NCBI GenBank assembly: GCA_015350385.1
Contig: WNKI01000001.1
Span: 2,385,178-2,449,177 of the forward strand
DNA from: Aculops lycopersici
Taxonomy: Eukaryota > Arthropoda > Arachnida > Trombidiformes > Eriophyidae
Reading direction: 5' to 3'
Length of the DNA: 64,000 nucleotides
The notes under the pieces are model-generated. The model saw only the letters and a program-made list of their open reading frames with translations, was not told where the DNA came from and ran no database searches. The position numbers and the translations under genes were made by a program. Shown one piece after another: positions 24,311-35,674 of this stretch (within the stretch, counting starts at the first letter, position 1; every line of letters begins with the position of its first letter).

Positions 24311-24356
24311 AGTTGCAGTTGCAGTTGCAGTTGCAGTTGCAGTTGCAGTTGCAGTT
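24311..24356. repeat. (AGTTGC)7 hexanucleotide repeat
   Basis: Seven perfect AGTTGC units plus a partial unit lie in the long intron, next to a CCACCTGTTA near-match at about 24285. The unit shares GTTGC with the flank that often accompanies the E-box-like motif of this region (CCACYTGTTGC). Confidence 0.9.
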
Positions 24357-27300
24357 ATGGCGGCGCTTGTGGCAGAGGAAACATTAGTTACGCCAAGTAC
24401 ACAGAGTTACCTGGTTAAAAATTGAAGTGTATACGCCGACTCCTTTTTGTCTATCGCTAAATCATAAACGAGGGAAACGTGGCAGATGCAATGGACCGTA
24501 ATGTTGCCATGCAATCCCCTCAACACTTCCCTTATCGTTAGAGACAACTCACGTTGGACGCGATTATAATAACAATAATCATAACGGCATTTGCGCACCA
24601 CTAACCTCCTGATCGCCTGCTGGCTGCTCAGTCGGCCCTTAAGTAGTGTGCTCGGGATAAGCAAAATTTGTTGTGTTTAAGTGAAAGTGTCTAACAAAAA
24701 GGATTGCCGCTCGACTGGCTGCAGATCGCAGACATCCGGCGCGCGAAAATCAATTATAATATCACTTGACGAGGGGACTTGAGGAGCAAGACCACCATTA
24801 GAGTCTCATTCTTTTCCCATCCATCCGAACATCTAAGCTGGCGATTGAACCAAGAGCGGTAGCGAGAGTCAAGTTCAGGTACCAGCGTGAAATTGCAATT
24901 GATGTAACACGAGTGTTGGCAGCAGCGATTGCAGGATGAACGGGAGTCTAGGCAAGATAAGCAAGAGTAAGAGTAAATAGTACAAGTGAAAGTGAAAGTG
25001 AAGAAGCTGCAACAAGTGTCGGTATCATGGCGCCTGACCGCGTGTGTGGCTTATCCTTGACTTGCAAAAGTTATCCATCCATCCAACAACAACAAATCAA
25101 GGTAAAAGGCTTTCCGTTCAAGTTGATCGACGAAGCAGATAAGTCGCCGCTTCGTTTTGACTGACAGGCTGGCCAAAGAGCGAGAGGCAAAATGAATTTA
25201 AGTGAAACTCGTTTCATCTCTCGCTTGCCGTTCATCATCCTAAAGCAACTTCGGCGTCGACCGCTCCAACGACGACGACGACGACGAAGATAGCGAGATT
25301 ATGACTATCAACTTATTGCCACTACCATTGCTTGCATAGTCAGAGTCTAACGGGATTGAGTTGGTTTGGTCGGTGGAGGCAGGTCGCTGGGTCGTCCATT
25401 TGCTATTGAGTAAGCAAAGCTGGACACGAGCAACAAGTGGCCGCCGACACTTGTTGGCCGGCCGCTCGCACGGCGACGGCGACACGAGACCGACGGTCAG
25501 CCGCGCGTGTCATGTGACGCAATCATCTCAACCACCTGTAGCCTCTTCATTCAAATCTTGATTTCGGAATCGTCGTGGTCGTGGTCGTTGTAGTTGAGAT
25601 GGACGAGGAACTGTTTTGGATCAAACTTTGGGCACAATGAACGATAAGACACACAAAAACGAATATAGCAAGAGGGCTGGCTCTAGTTGGCACGTGATAC
25701 TTGGGCAGCTGATCTCAAACCGCGATAGTCGTTGCCACACTACCTTGGCTGAGAGCCACCCGAGAGCGCGACATTATCATTTTGGTCAGCGAGCGAGAGA
25801 GACCAAACTAACTCAGGCCCACAAGGCATAAAAGAAAGTAATAGCAGCCAATAATATATATCCTCTTTCGCTTTTGAGTTGTAATAATAACAACTTCCAC
25901 TGCCACTGGCACTGCCCCATTGGCCAGCTCACCTGTTGCCGTTGGGAGCGGGACACACAAACATACAAACTGACTAGCCGCCCGCTGGCCTTGGCTTTTA
26001 CTCTCACTCCTCTCCTCTCTTCCACCCTACCACTTTGCTTTAACCAGCGAACACCTCAAGTCCAAGAGCACACCTGTTGATTCGAGCGAAGGCGCGAATG
26101 TGTCGCACAGGTTACTTATTTAACAGTTAACCAGACAAAACGTTAGTCCGCTTAGTTGCCCGTGAAATTCAGCTCAACGCGCTAAACAGGTTGCTGTTGC
26201 TGTTAGAAAACCAATATTTATATAGCAAGAAGCGGGTAGCTGGCGCTTGGTTTCTGTTCCCACGATGAGAGAAACGCGAGCCAACGGGCTAGTTGGCCAG
26301 TCAGTCAGTCAGTTGGCCAGTCAGTCACTTGGTTTGTTGAAGCGGATTTAGTCTCATTGAGTAGTGATAAGTAGTGAGTTGACTTTACCTGCTGCTTGGT
26401 GGTAGGCCTGATAAACATGCCAGCTAACTTCAATCCAAGTCAGTGGAAAAAAGAAAAGCTGTTGGATCGTTTAGTTGCTCCTGATGACTAAATAAACATA
26501 AATATAACGGAAATTTACCCGGTCCATTTGCCTTTGGCAGCCGATGGGCTAGCCGTAGTCAATCGACGCGGCTGCTTGGCAATTCAAATGGCAGGTAAGG
26601 TTCACAATAAAGTGCGCGTGCACCCTTGGCAAGCTCAATAGCTTGAGTTACTCACCTGTGGCTATTGCCCTCCCTGTATTCTGACTGAATTCTGACACTG
26701 ACTGGCTGGAGCCGAGTCTGGCACTGGCTTCACTTTTGTCGCGCGATCAACAACAGCAACAGCAACGACAACGACTCTAAAATTGCCTCACCTCAACTTT
26801 AAAACCCAAACCTCGCCTTACTCAAAGGCTCGACTTTGATCTACAAAAGCAAGCAAAACAGAGAGACATAATCTGAGACGAGGGGAAACTTTAGAAACTT
26901 TTGCTTTAGCTGCCTTCGTGGTCTCTGCAACTACTTAGTATTCGGCAAGCAAACAACGACAACAACAGCAACAAGGAGAAACGAGAGGTGAAATTGCACA
27001 ACTTGAGGGGAGCGCACAAGTGGCGCGCGAGTTACCTGCAGACAATAATAAGCTTGCCAGCCGCCGAGTAGCGAGTTAGATTTTTAAACAACAGGATCAA
27101 ACGGCAACCTGTTGCTGTTGCCCGCGTGCCCCTAATGGGTTTATATTTAAACTCAAAGTCTGGCTGCTGGCAAGCTAGCCAGCTAAGTAAGCGAGGGGAT
27201 CGACTGTGCGTGTGGCCGGTGGCTGGAGTTTCAGCGGTTGCAGCGGCGGCCAAGCGGGGAGCGCGAGCGGGATGGAATGAAATTACCGCTTTTGCCTGAC

Positions 27301-28255
27301 TGCTACGATTTGTTAAGTAAATGGAAGAAACGCAATGGAGGGTGAAGGATAGACGAGAGTCTCTTTTATTTTGTGTCTCTTTTAAAAATTCTTACCTCTT
27401 CCTCTCGCCGCGCTCTCCCTAATTCAAACGGAAGTCGACTTGGAGAAGCGGAGGGAAGGAGAAAGTAAAATAAACGGAATTTTGAACACAGAGAAGTGGC
27501 AGTTGGAATCGCAAGCAGAGCGGATAGAAGGAGACACAATTGCTCATTGTTCTTCTTCGTTTGCAGGAGCAGCGGCAGTTACTGTTTATAGTTAGAGCTA
27601 ACAAAGTATAAATATGAGAAAAGTTTGCTGTCACTCGCTATTAGTCAGTCCAATTGGACCAGCCCCTTGTTGGACTGGACTTTCATTCGCTTCTCACCAA
27701 TCTCTTTGGCTGGCTGCAGCTTTTCAAGCGCACAAAGGCTCGTCTCTTTCTCAGTCGGATTTGTCCGTCCGAAAAACGAAGCCAGGAACTCGGGCGAGGA
27801 AACGAGATGAGGACGACGAAGACGCGCGGGAGCCGACAGGTAAAATATTTAACTTTTTTATTCTGTTTCTATCGGCTGATGTACACGAGAGTTTGAGTGG
27901 TAAGCTAGCGAGTGTGGTAATTGGCTCGTATATCAAATGAGAGCCGACATTTGAACAGAAGCGAGCGAGTCGCTCGGTTGCAGCAGTCGAAGTCGGAGGG
28001 TAAATTGAGTCTGAATTCAAATCTAAATCAATTTCTCACTCGCTTCCACTTGCTCGCTTGCTTGCATCAGCTAACTAACCCACCGGCGGGCCGCCACCGT
28101 TGCCGCCAAAAGAGTTAGCTGCTAAATCTGTTTCAAGTAGTCCACCTGTCGGCGTGCGAGTTCCTCGCTGGTCGTTGTCGCCGTCGTGGCTCCACTCGCA
28201 CCTGTGTGAGAGTAAATTGAGCTAGAAAACGAGTGAGACAAAAGCTCATCAGCTC

Positions 28256-28332
28256 GGTAACTCTCTCCCCCTCTCTCGCTCTCTCTCTCTCGCTCTCGCT
28301 CTCTCTCACACTCACACACACACACACACACA
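28256..28332. repeat. CT-rich tract running into (CA)n
   Basis: Pyrimidine tract of CT/CGCT units followed by about ten CA units, 0.5 kb from the donor end of the long intron. Confidence 0.85.
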
Positions 28333-28819
28333 AACAAACTTAAGAATTGAGCTGGAGTTTGTGACTGGAAAAGTCATCGAGTCATTCATTCGATGAGCGA
28401 GTGAGTGGGTCAGTCAGACGGTCATCCAATTCTACTCGCCAAGCTACGAAATTACGACGCTGGACAGCAGCATGCCAGCGAGTTGAAGGGAAACACGACG
28501 TCCGGCTTTTTTGTCAAGACGTAACAGGACGCATCTGTTGTCATCTTCTTTAGTTGCCGGTTGCGTAACTGGTGAAAAAATTAGAGAGCCCTCAGGTGGT
28601 GGCGTTGCTAATTCGCCATGAGTCTCGCTGGCTGTCACTGACTTTGCCGCTTCAATCGTTGCTCGCTTCCTCTCACATCCTCCTGCTCGCTCTCTTGCTC
28701 CCGCTTTTCTCGAAACCAAGTCTCTCTGTTACGCAAAACTATGACAAATTTGCAAACTTTATGTTTCTTGCCATAAACGATATTTGATAATCCTATCATA
28801 TGTATATAAAACTACTTAC

Positions 28820-30335
28820 CTATCAGGAGGAGAGCCAGCGATATGTAGTCGCGGCCCGCCGAGTGGACGGCGCCAACTATGGTGCCGATGAGAGCGCAAA
28901 TCAAGCCGAGAAGCGCAATCACCACAATATACCACTTGATTGAGATGTCCACACAGTTTAAGCAAGATTTTGATTTCGATATGACGCCACTTGAGTTGCT
29001 TGTCGTCATTAGATTGCTATTACTATTGCTAGCGCTACTGCTATTACCAGCGATAGTTAGATTCGCAGCCAGGTTGGCCACGGGCAAGTTGCAACCTGTT
29101 GCATTTGGCAGTTGGAAGTGCTGGCCGCCGCCGCCGCCACTTAGCTGGCCAGCGGTGGGAGGCGCGGCAACAAGTGGCTGTGACCGCTGGTTGTTGATGT
29201 TAATGTTAATGTTGCTGTTGTTAGTGTGGCTTGCATTCGCTTGCTGGTGGTAGTTGGGAAGTTGGAATTGGAGTTGCTGGTGTTGCGATGAATTGACTGT
29301 GGCTTGAGTTTGCGTATCATTGTGTTGATTGGCGTGATTACTACCACTATTATTATTGCTATGCTGCTGGCTTATCGTGGTAGAAAACTGAGGATGCGCT
29401 TGGCCACCAGTGGATGATGCAACAAGTGGTTGCTGCGCTGTGTGGCTATAGTGGTGGCTGTTTAAAAATGGGTATTGTTGTGTGCTAAACGATGTAAATG
29501 AGTTGAGATTTGTTTGGTTGCTTTGAATTAGTTGCGGGTGTGGTTGTTGTTGTTGCTGCTGCTGTTGCTGATGTTGCTGTTGAATCAAGTTGCTTGCGAT
29601 CACTGGGCTCGTCGAAGCGGCCATCTGATGCGAGTCCATCTGCTGCATTTGGCCAGAGGAAATTCGAGACGAGGTCACAGGTTGTTGTTGTTGTTGTTGC
29701 TGCTGCTGCTGTTGTGCTCGATTGGCTGTCGCTGAAAACAACGAGCTCACCTGTTGCGAAACCCTCGATGATCGCGGCTGCTGCTGTAGGTCACTGGCTA
29801 AGTGACATATCACATTCTGCGACTGCACTGGCTGCAGACTGTATGGCGGCGGAAGTGGCAGGGGCGCGGCCGATGCGGCCACCGGATGTGGCGAGGAATT
29901 TGCAATGGCGCTGATCACAAAGTTTGCTGGCGCTGAGCTCGCCGGTCTAGCGGGTAGGGCGAGGGCGGCCGAGGCCGCGTGGCTCTGGCGGTGGTTGTGG
30001 TGGCGCCGGTGGCTCGCAATAATTGGAACCCTCGGCAAGCTTCTCGCTGACACTGCAGCCTCGATTGATTCTCGAGTTGTCATGGGCTTCGTTGGAGATT
30101 GTATCAACTCGTCGTGGTCGTCCCGATTGCCTCTAGAGGATGAGCGCCGGTGCTGGTGGTTTCGCAACCGGCGCCGATGTTGCTGTTGGCTACCTGTTAT
30201 CGAGGACACTTGTTGCTGCTGCTGCTCTTGCCTACTATGATTCTCTTCAACCCGTGGGTTACTGATGACATTCTTGAGCCACTGATGGTGCCGCAAGCTC
30301 GACACCAACGAGCCAGGCGATGCACTTCCCTCCAT
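28820..30335 (-). CDS. Exon 1 of two-pass membrane protein with long Gln-rich N-terminal tail
   Basis: The exon encodes 505 residues plus one base. The N-terminal 450 residues are Gln/Ser/His/Asn-rich and look disordered, with two long Gln runs (around 29545-29580 and 29683-29715 on the + strand) and proline/alanine-rich parts. Then comes a cysteine-containing juxtamembrane stretch (SCLNCVDISIK), a first transmembrane helix (WYIVVIALLGLICALIGTIV), a short loop (HSAGRD) and the first half of a second helix (YISLALLLIG). The exon ends at ATAG|GTAAGT in phase 1. Joined to 15992 it completes helix two, total about 940 residues. A hairpin topology with both tails cytoplasmic is likely. I do not recognise the family. 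The start ATG at 30335 is preceded by CTCAA. The CACYTGTTG motif also occurs inside this exon (29168, 29420, 29748, 30207). Confidence 0.8.
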
Positions 30336-32591
30336 TTGAGGGCCACTTGAGCTTGGCTAACGACTTGATTGGTCTTGATTTTTGCTTCTCTTTGCTAAAG
30401 GCTTCCAACTGCATTAGTTTCTTTTGATATATGTAAAATAATAAATATGGCGACAAGTTTTGTGGTTTCAATGTAATGGTAGCGATTTTGGTGCTCCTGG
30501 TGGTGGTTCAAAGAATGGTAGATAAAATATAAAAGTATGGTTGCTCCTGAGTGGAGTTGGTGGATGAAAACTTTCTACTCACTAGAATAGTTGAGTTGGA
30601 GCCTGGAAAGCCACACACTTAGACACAATCCTCTGGCAGACAACAAGAGTTAACTTACAGTTAGCTTTCGGTTTCTAACTTGGTAAGCTAGCTAGAGCGA
30701 AGTAAGTGAATGCGCAGGTGCGAATTCTTTTAGTTGCTGCTGCTGGTTGAGCGGCACGCACACACCTGTTGTCGCTGGCACTCACTTGAAGCCACTGTAG
30801 CGCACGAAAATCTCCTTGCCACTCCGAGCGCCACCTGCAAGAGTGAAGTAAAAACTGCAACAAGTAGTGATTGTTGTTACATTGCAGCCAATCGATCAAC
30901 TCACGCTGAAAGTTATCTACCTGAGCGGAATAAATCAAGTAACAGATAGATTGCTGTCGACGCTCACGACGAGCAGCAGCGGCAAGGGCAACAACCAAAG
31001 CAACTTCAGAACACGACCATCCAAGGTATCCCCAAACTTTCGGGTATTCAGAGGCGCGAGCTTCTCACGGGCGATTCAAGTTATTTACGAGCCGATGGGT
31101 TGCAAGCAATGTTATTATAAGCACACTTCAATGCAACAAATAGATCCAAGTTCAACTTTTGCCTCAGGGATTTGGGAAGAGTTGTTTCGGGAACAATTTC
31201 AGTGGCGCCTCTTGCTCCCTGATCTCTAAGCTCTGCTAAGCTATGAATCATCGATACACAAGAAAACTCGCCAACAATCTCAAGCAACTTTCTTGCTTCT
31301 AGTGGATAGATCTATCTCAACAAATAAAGGGATAATTATTGCGCAGTCATTCTGCTTATTGATATCCGGGTAGCAATAAATATTGCGGATCACAATGGGT
31401 TGATTCATTGCTCCTCTCATAACCAGCAATCAATCGGTTAAACTGCTAAGCAAGCGGGTGGTCGGTTGAATATTTGGGACTCGTCTTTCTCGTCCTCGTG
31501 GTCGTCGTTTTCGTTGGCGACAATGTCGAACAAGCAGCAACCAACACGAGTTCTCGGCAATATCTCTTTGTTGGAACACCCCGTCACTCCCCTTCCATGA
31601 TGAGCAAAGGCGGTGGCGACAACCGCTGGAAGGAGAGGGTTATATCAACTGGAAGGAAACAAGTGGCAGAGGCGGCGGCGGTGGTGATATTAGGAGTACT
31701 CGCGGCCGGCCGGCCAGCTGAATGATGATGAAGATGACGCTGCCGGCGACGGCGACGAACGAACATTCGTTACGTACGCCACGCGCAGTCGGGAAAACCA
31801 CTTGCTGCCATCTCTCTCCCTCTCTCTCTCTCTCTCTTCCTATCCATCTTTCTCGCTCCTCAACTCGTTGAGCTTATCACCACACTTGTTGCTGTTGATC
31901 GGAGACATGTTAGACCCACTAGTAACTTACGATGCAAAGACGCGGCAACGGCGACAACGACAGAGCCAACTACTTCCCTTACATATTCACGAGCTTAAGC
32001 AAAGGCAACGAGATGTGATACGAGTTACGCAAAACCAGATGCACACTTGTTGCTCCACGAAAACTCTCGCTGTTGGTCGGGAAACTGCAGTTGGGTGGTG
32101 GTTGTTGTTGTTGCTACTGCTGCTGCTGCTGCTGATGATCTCGAGCTTCCAGCCTGGTAACTCCACTCTCTGGCTCCAAGTTTGATAAGCTTTTGCCTTA
32201 GTGGGTGAGAAGCAGATGTAGCAGTAGCGGCCATAACAGTCGGCTTGGGACAATAGGAAATGAATGTAATTGAATCTTTGTTTGTAAACACAATATCACA
32301 ATTCAGGCGCAAATCCCAGTCACGAGCAACAGAGTTTTATCGCAACTTGCCATCATCCCGAACAACAAACTCGTATGCCAGTCGAGCGCGTTGCCTAGAG
32401 TTGATACTATTCCAGATCATTTCGTCAGAGTATATAATATAACAGCTGCTACAAAAGTCATCCACCAGCAACTTGAAATAATTTGCAGAATATAGTATTC
32501 ATATCAATTTCTTATAACACCAACGGCCATCGATAACCACCAACACTACCACCACTAAACCAACAGATCAAACAATTACCACAATAAAAAT
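30336..32591. promoter_or_regulatory. Intergenic region upstream of the two-pass membrane gene and cystatin
   Basis: This 2.3-kb divergent intergenic stretch has no supported gene. It carries CACYTGTTG sites at 30763, 31883 and 32044, a CT-repeat at about 31810-31842 and a (TGC/GCT)n-like tract at 32102-32135. The cystatin promoter should lie just before 32592, and the promoter of the long gene just after 30335. Confidence 0.45.
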
Positions 32592-33071
32592 ATGGACTCC
32601 AAACTCAGACTGATTCTTGTGGCAGCGATAGCTCTGGCTTGCTATGCCTATGTGGTAAGTAATTCCTCCACTTTACCTTTTCAACGTGCTTAATTCTATG
32701 CGTCAGAAAATCTAAAAACAAAAATCTACCATCCTATTTACTATTTCAAAATTTAACAGGCCTCAGGTCAATTGGCCGGCGGACTACACAATGAACTCGA
32801 GGCCGACGATGAGATTCGTCGAGTTGTCAGAGAGGTGAAGGCTGAATTTGAGCAAAAGTCGCGCCGCCAAATTCAGGACCTCGAGCCAATCAGCTACAGG
32901 AAACAGGTGGTTGCTGGAATGAACTACTTTGTCAAGGCGAAGGCCACCGAGCGCAATGGAAGCAAGTCGCACGTGCACCTGAGAATCTACAAGCCATTCA
33001 GAGGGCCACTTGAGTTGACCGCCTACCAGGCAAATGTTGAGGCTAACAAGAAGCTCGAGTACTTCCAGTGA
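32592..33071 (+). CDS. Secreted cystatin (stefin-like), two exons
   Basis: Cystatins are tight reversible inhibitors of papain-like cysteine proteases. Exon 1 (32592-32654) encodes a 21-residue hydrophobic signal peptide (MDSKLRLILVAAIALACYAYV) and ends GTG|GTAAGT. Exon 2 (32760-33071) follows the acceptor atttaacag, in phase 0, for 124 residues in total. The mature part has the cystatin signature: an N-terminal Gly-Gly (QLAGGL), the central hairpin QVVAG followed by MNYFVKAKA, and a second hairpin region PFRGPLELTAYQ. There is no cysteine in the mature chain, so it has the disulfide-free stefin scaffold but is exported. The 105-nt intron separates signal peptide and domain. Confidence 0.92.
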
Positions 33072-33319
33072 GTCGTCCCATTGTACTAGCCATTAGGTGA
33101 ATGGATTTAATTTGGTTTGAAGAAGAAAATGAAAGCAGTAGATATGAGGTGAGATGAGAACTCAATCGAACCCATCGGTCTGTTAGATTGATTGCCTTTT
33201 GTTGGTCTTTGATTTAATTATTACTACTACAATATTTCTTCCTATTAATGATGAGCAGTCGAGGTATGTTTTAAGGTAATAATATGTTTAGTCTTGTTCT
33301 GATTAAGTTATATTCACCT

Positions 33320-34046
33320 GTCTCCTGTTCTCTCGTCAAATTCTTCTTGTTTAAATTCTACATTCTAGATTCAATAGTATGAAAACACTTTATTTACAAG
33401 GCAATTAACAATAATGACAACACATTTTCCTTCTCTTTTTGCTCCTCTTTGCTTCTGTCTATTTCTATTTCTGGTTTGATCTTTATCATTGAAAGTTGTG
33501 GTGTGGATTTGATAATGAGTGATATAACCAGGAAGGATTTCGATGAGAGGGTTCAGGTTTCCATTCTCAATTTGTTGTGGATCCAGGACCGCGGCGCCAG
33601 CCGGTAATGACAACATGTTCACCAGTTTCCAAGATACCTCGACCCTTCCAAAACTGAGTTCGGTGAAGAAGCTCACGGTAAACATGGCAGCCTCGGCCTC
33701 CAAAGAAACAGAATGCATCATTTTAACCGCCTCCAATGGGTAGTCGCCCTTGGCAGTCTCGCCAGATAGCATGACACAATCGGCTCCATCTAAAACTGCA
33801 TTAGCCTCGTCGCTAACCTCAGCTCTAGTGGGTCTTGGCTTGCTGACCATGTCAACCTCTTGGTCAACACCAAAAGCCAAATCCTTCTTGTCCTTCTCGC
33901 TAACGGCTGGCAAGTCGACGTCAACTCCGGGCAGGTTTACTCTCTTTCTTGATCCCAGTGAGCCACCGTTCTCAATAGTACAAACCAAATAGTCGCTTCT
34001 AACTTCTTAAACCAATAAAGAGATTAGACCGTCATCCACATAAACT
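33320..34046 (-). pseudogene. Partial pyruvate kinase copy (pseudogene)
   Basis: The span is a close copy of parts of the intact pyruvate kinase gene at 35675-37210 including its 3' flank. It begins around the VYVDDGLISLLV segment, where AAA (Lys) has become TAA. An internal deletion joins QEVDM directly to VSKPRPTR, removing about 100 codons with an ATG shared at the joint. A second deletion removes the C-terminal domain after FFTELS, leaving a few terminal residues and a read-through tail. Active-site and C-terminal allosteric parts are gone. It is in the same orientation as the parent with DJ-1 lying between, so it arose by local duplication followed by decay. Confidence 0.9.
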
Positions 34047-34075
34047 AAAGTCGCCTCGAGGACCGAGGCGACTTT
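34047..34075. repeat. Perfect 12-bp inverted repeat at duplication breakpoint
   Basis: AAAGTCGCCTCG (34047-34058) and CGAGGCGACTTT (34064-34075) are exact complements around the 5-nt spacer AGGAC. The repeat sits exactly where similarity between the pyruvate kinase pseudogene and its parent stops. Confidence 0.9.
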
Positions 34076-34600
34076 GACTTTGATGTTGCAAACAGTAATA
34101 GGGATTCCTTCTTCAAGCTTGCATACCATGGATCGCGGGTTCGCTTACTCAATGAGGATATTAACAGATTGCCGGCTGCACGCCGCAAGTTCTACATGCT
34201 CATGGTATTCGATAATCTCGGCCGCTTCCTCATACTTGCATTATTCGGTTTTGCTACAAGTTGTATAGTTTCGCTCCGCTTCCGGGTGGCAAGCTAATCA
34301 ACTGAACCTTGCGGAGGGGTGCGTGCGGTTTTGTGAGTGAGCCCATGAATCTAATCACGGCGACACAAGCGCCATCAGTGTGATGACAAACGCTCTAATT
34401 TGTGTGTCGATGCAAACTTTTTTGCGCCAGCCTGTAGGCGCTGGTGTTCGAACGTGGAATATCAGGCAAAGGGAGTGCAATTTTTTTACTCTCGCTCGAC
34501 TCTTTCTGGAAAAACCCTATCCACGTTTAGTGTGAAAATACAGCAAACCATCATCTAACCTTAAACTACCCAACTCGACGTGTCATTCAGAAGCTTTCAA

Positions 34601-35389
34601 ATGATAAATATATTAAAATTCATACCCAAACAAGCAATAAAAACTATTAGTTGTGGATCCAACGTCGCAAATCAAATATCCCCTCTGTGTCAATCAGTAA
34701 ACGTATTTGCTCGATTCTCTAGCTCAAGTTCAAACATGGCGAAGGCTCTCGTTATTATTGCCGATGGAACTGAGGAGATGGAGGCTGTAAGTAGATAATG
34801 ATATAATATCGCTTAAACTACAAATATACTTGAATGTATCATGTTGTCTAACATCCTAAATGCCTGACATTTGCATCCATAGGTGATTACCGCTGACGTT
34901 CTACGTCGCGGCAAGGTGGCCACCACCATCGCCGGCTTGAACTCGGCCGAGGCGGTCAAGTGTAGCTGTGGCACCAAGATTCTTCCCGATATGTCACTCG
35001 ACGAGGCTAGCAAGAGCGAGTACGACGTGGTCGTGTTGCCAGGAGGACTTGGCGGGTCTGAGGCATTCTGCGCCAGCTCGAAGGTTGGCGAGCTCCTAAA
35101 GAAACAGGAGGCAGCTGGCAAGTATTGCGCCGCCATCTGTGCTGCCCCAACAGCGTTCAAGCAACACGGAATCGGAACTGGCAAGGCTCTCACCTCCTAC
35201 CCAGGGATGGCCGAGAAGTTTAAGGGCACCGATTACAAGTACACCGATGACCAGGCTGTAGTTGTGGACGGTAAGCTCGTGACGAGTCGCGGACCTGGAA
35301 CTTCGTTTGCCTTTGGGCTCAAGCTGGTGGAGTTGCTAGTGGATAAGAAGACATCAGAAGAAATTCAAGCAACCATGTTGGTTAAGTAG
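34601..35389 (+). CDS. PARK7: DJ-1/PARK7 family protein, two exons
   Basis: DJ-1 is a redox-sensing protein with protective glyoxalase/deglycase-type activities. Exon 1 ends GAGGCT|GTAAGT at 34786 and exon 2 begins after the acceptor TCCATAG at 34883, phase 0. From the inner ATG at 34736 the product is 185 residues, close to human (189): the ALVIIADGTEEMEA strand, nucleophile elbow AAICAAPTA with Cys103 (human Cys106), Glu16 (human Glu18), VVLPGG and TSRGPGTSFAF. The human His126 position is Tyr (TSYPG). An upstream in-frame ATG at 34601 gives a 45-residue extension rich in Lys, Arg, Ser and hydrophobics that looks like a mitochondrial presequence, so two isoforms (230 and 185 residues) are possible. 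Confidence 0.93.
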
Positions 35390-35674
35390 ACTAAAAGTCC
35401 GCAAACTCATTCAATAAACTTCCAAGTCCAATTTTAATCCCCTTTCTCTTGTTCTCTCGTCAAGTTTTTCCTGTTTAGATTCTAGATTCAATAGTATGAA
35501 TACACTTTCTTCAACAAGGCAACAAATTAACAATAATGACAAAACAATTTCTTTCCCTGTTTGCTCCTCTTTGCTTCTGTCTATTTCTATTTCGGGTTTT
35601 ATCTTAATAACGGAAATTCGGTGTAGATTTGATAATGAGTGTGATATAACCAGGAAGGATCTCGATGAGAGGGT

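Larger units (their letters stand above)
15993..28819 (-). other. 12.8-kb intron of the two-pass membrane protein gene
   Basis: The intron is bounded by donor ATAG|GTAAGT (28820/28819) and acceptor TTATTGTAG|GA (15993/15992) on the minus strand. It holds no convincing coding exon on either strand. Its contents are microsatellites ((AC)23 at 22633, AGTTGC hexamers at 24311, (ACT)n near 19228, (AAT)n near 23111, CT/CA tracts near 28260), an imperfect hairpin at 18733-18786, and about seventeen copies of the 9-mer CACYTGTTG/CAACARGTG in both orientations. Together with the size this suggests a regulatory intron with enhancers; that function is inferred. Confidence 0.7.
17260..32052. promoter_or_regulatory. 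Cluster of CAACARGTG / CACYTGTTG sites (Scratch/Snail-like E-box)
   Basis: Reading by eye I find CACYTGTTG or its complement at about 17477, 18048, 18363, 18875, 19016, 19181, 20626, 21217, 21592, 21767, 25010, 25431, 25448, 25930, 26071, 29168, 29420, 29748, 30207, 30763, 31883 and 32044, with near matches (octamers or TTA ends) between them. Both orientations occur. The core CAGGTG with a CAA 5' flank is like the sites known for Scratch and Snail zinc-finger repressors; CAAGTG is the sister variant. By chance under one such 9-mer would be expected in this length. Confidence 0.55.

Noticed and set aside
15993..28819. Motif copies interpreted as recursive splice sites (CAG|GT ratchet points) of the long intron
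   Set aside because: Copies occur in both orientations and also within exons and intergenic DNA, and most lack a preceding pyrimidine tract.
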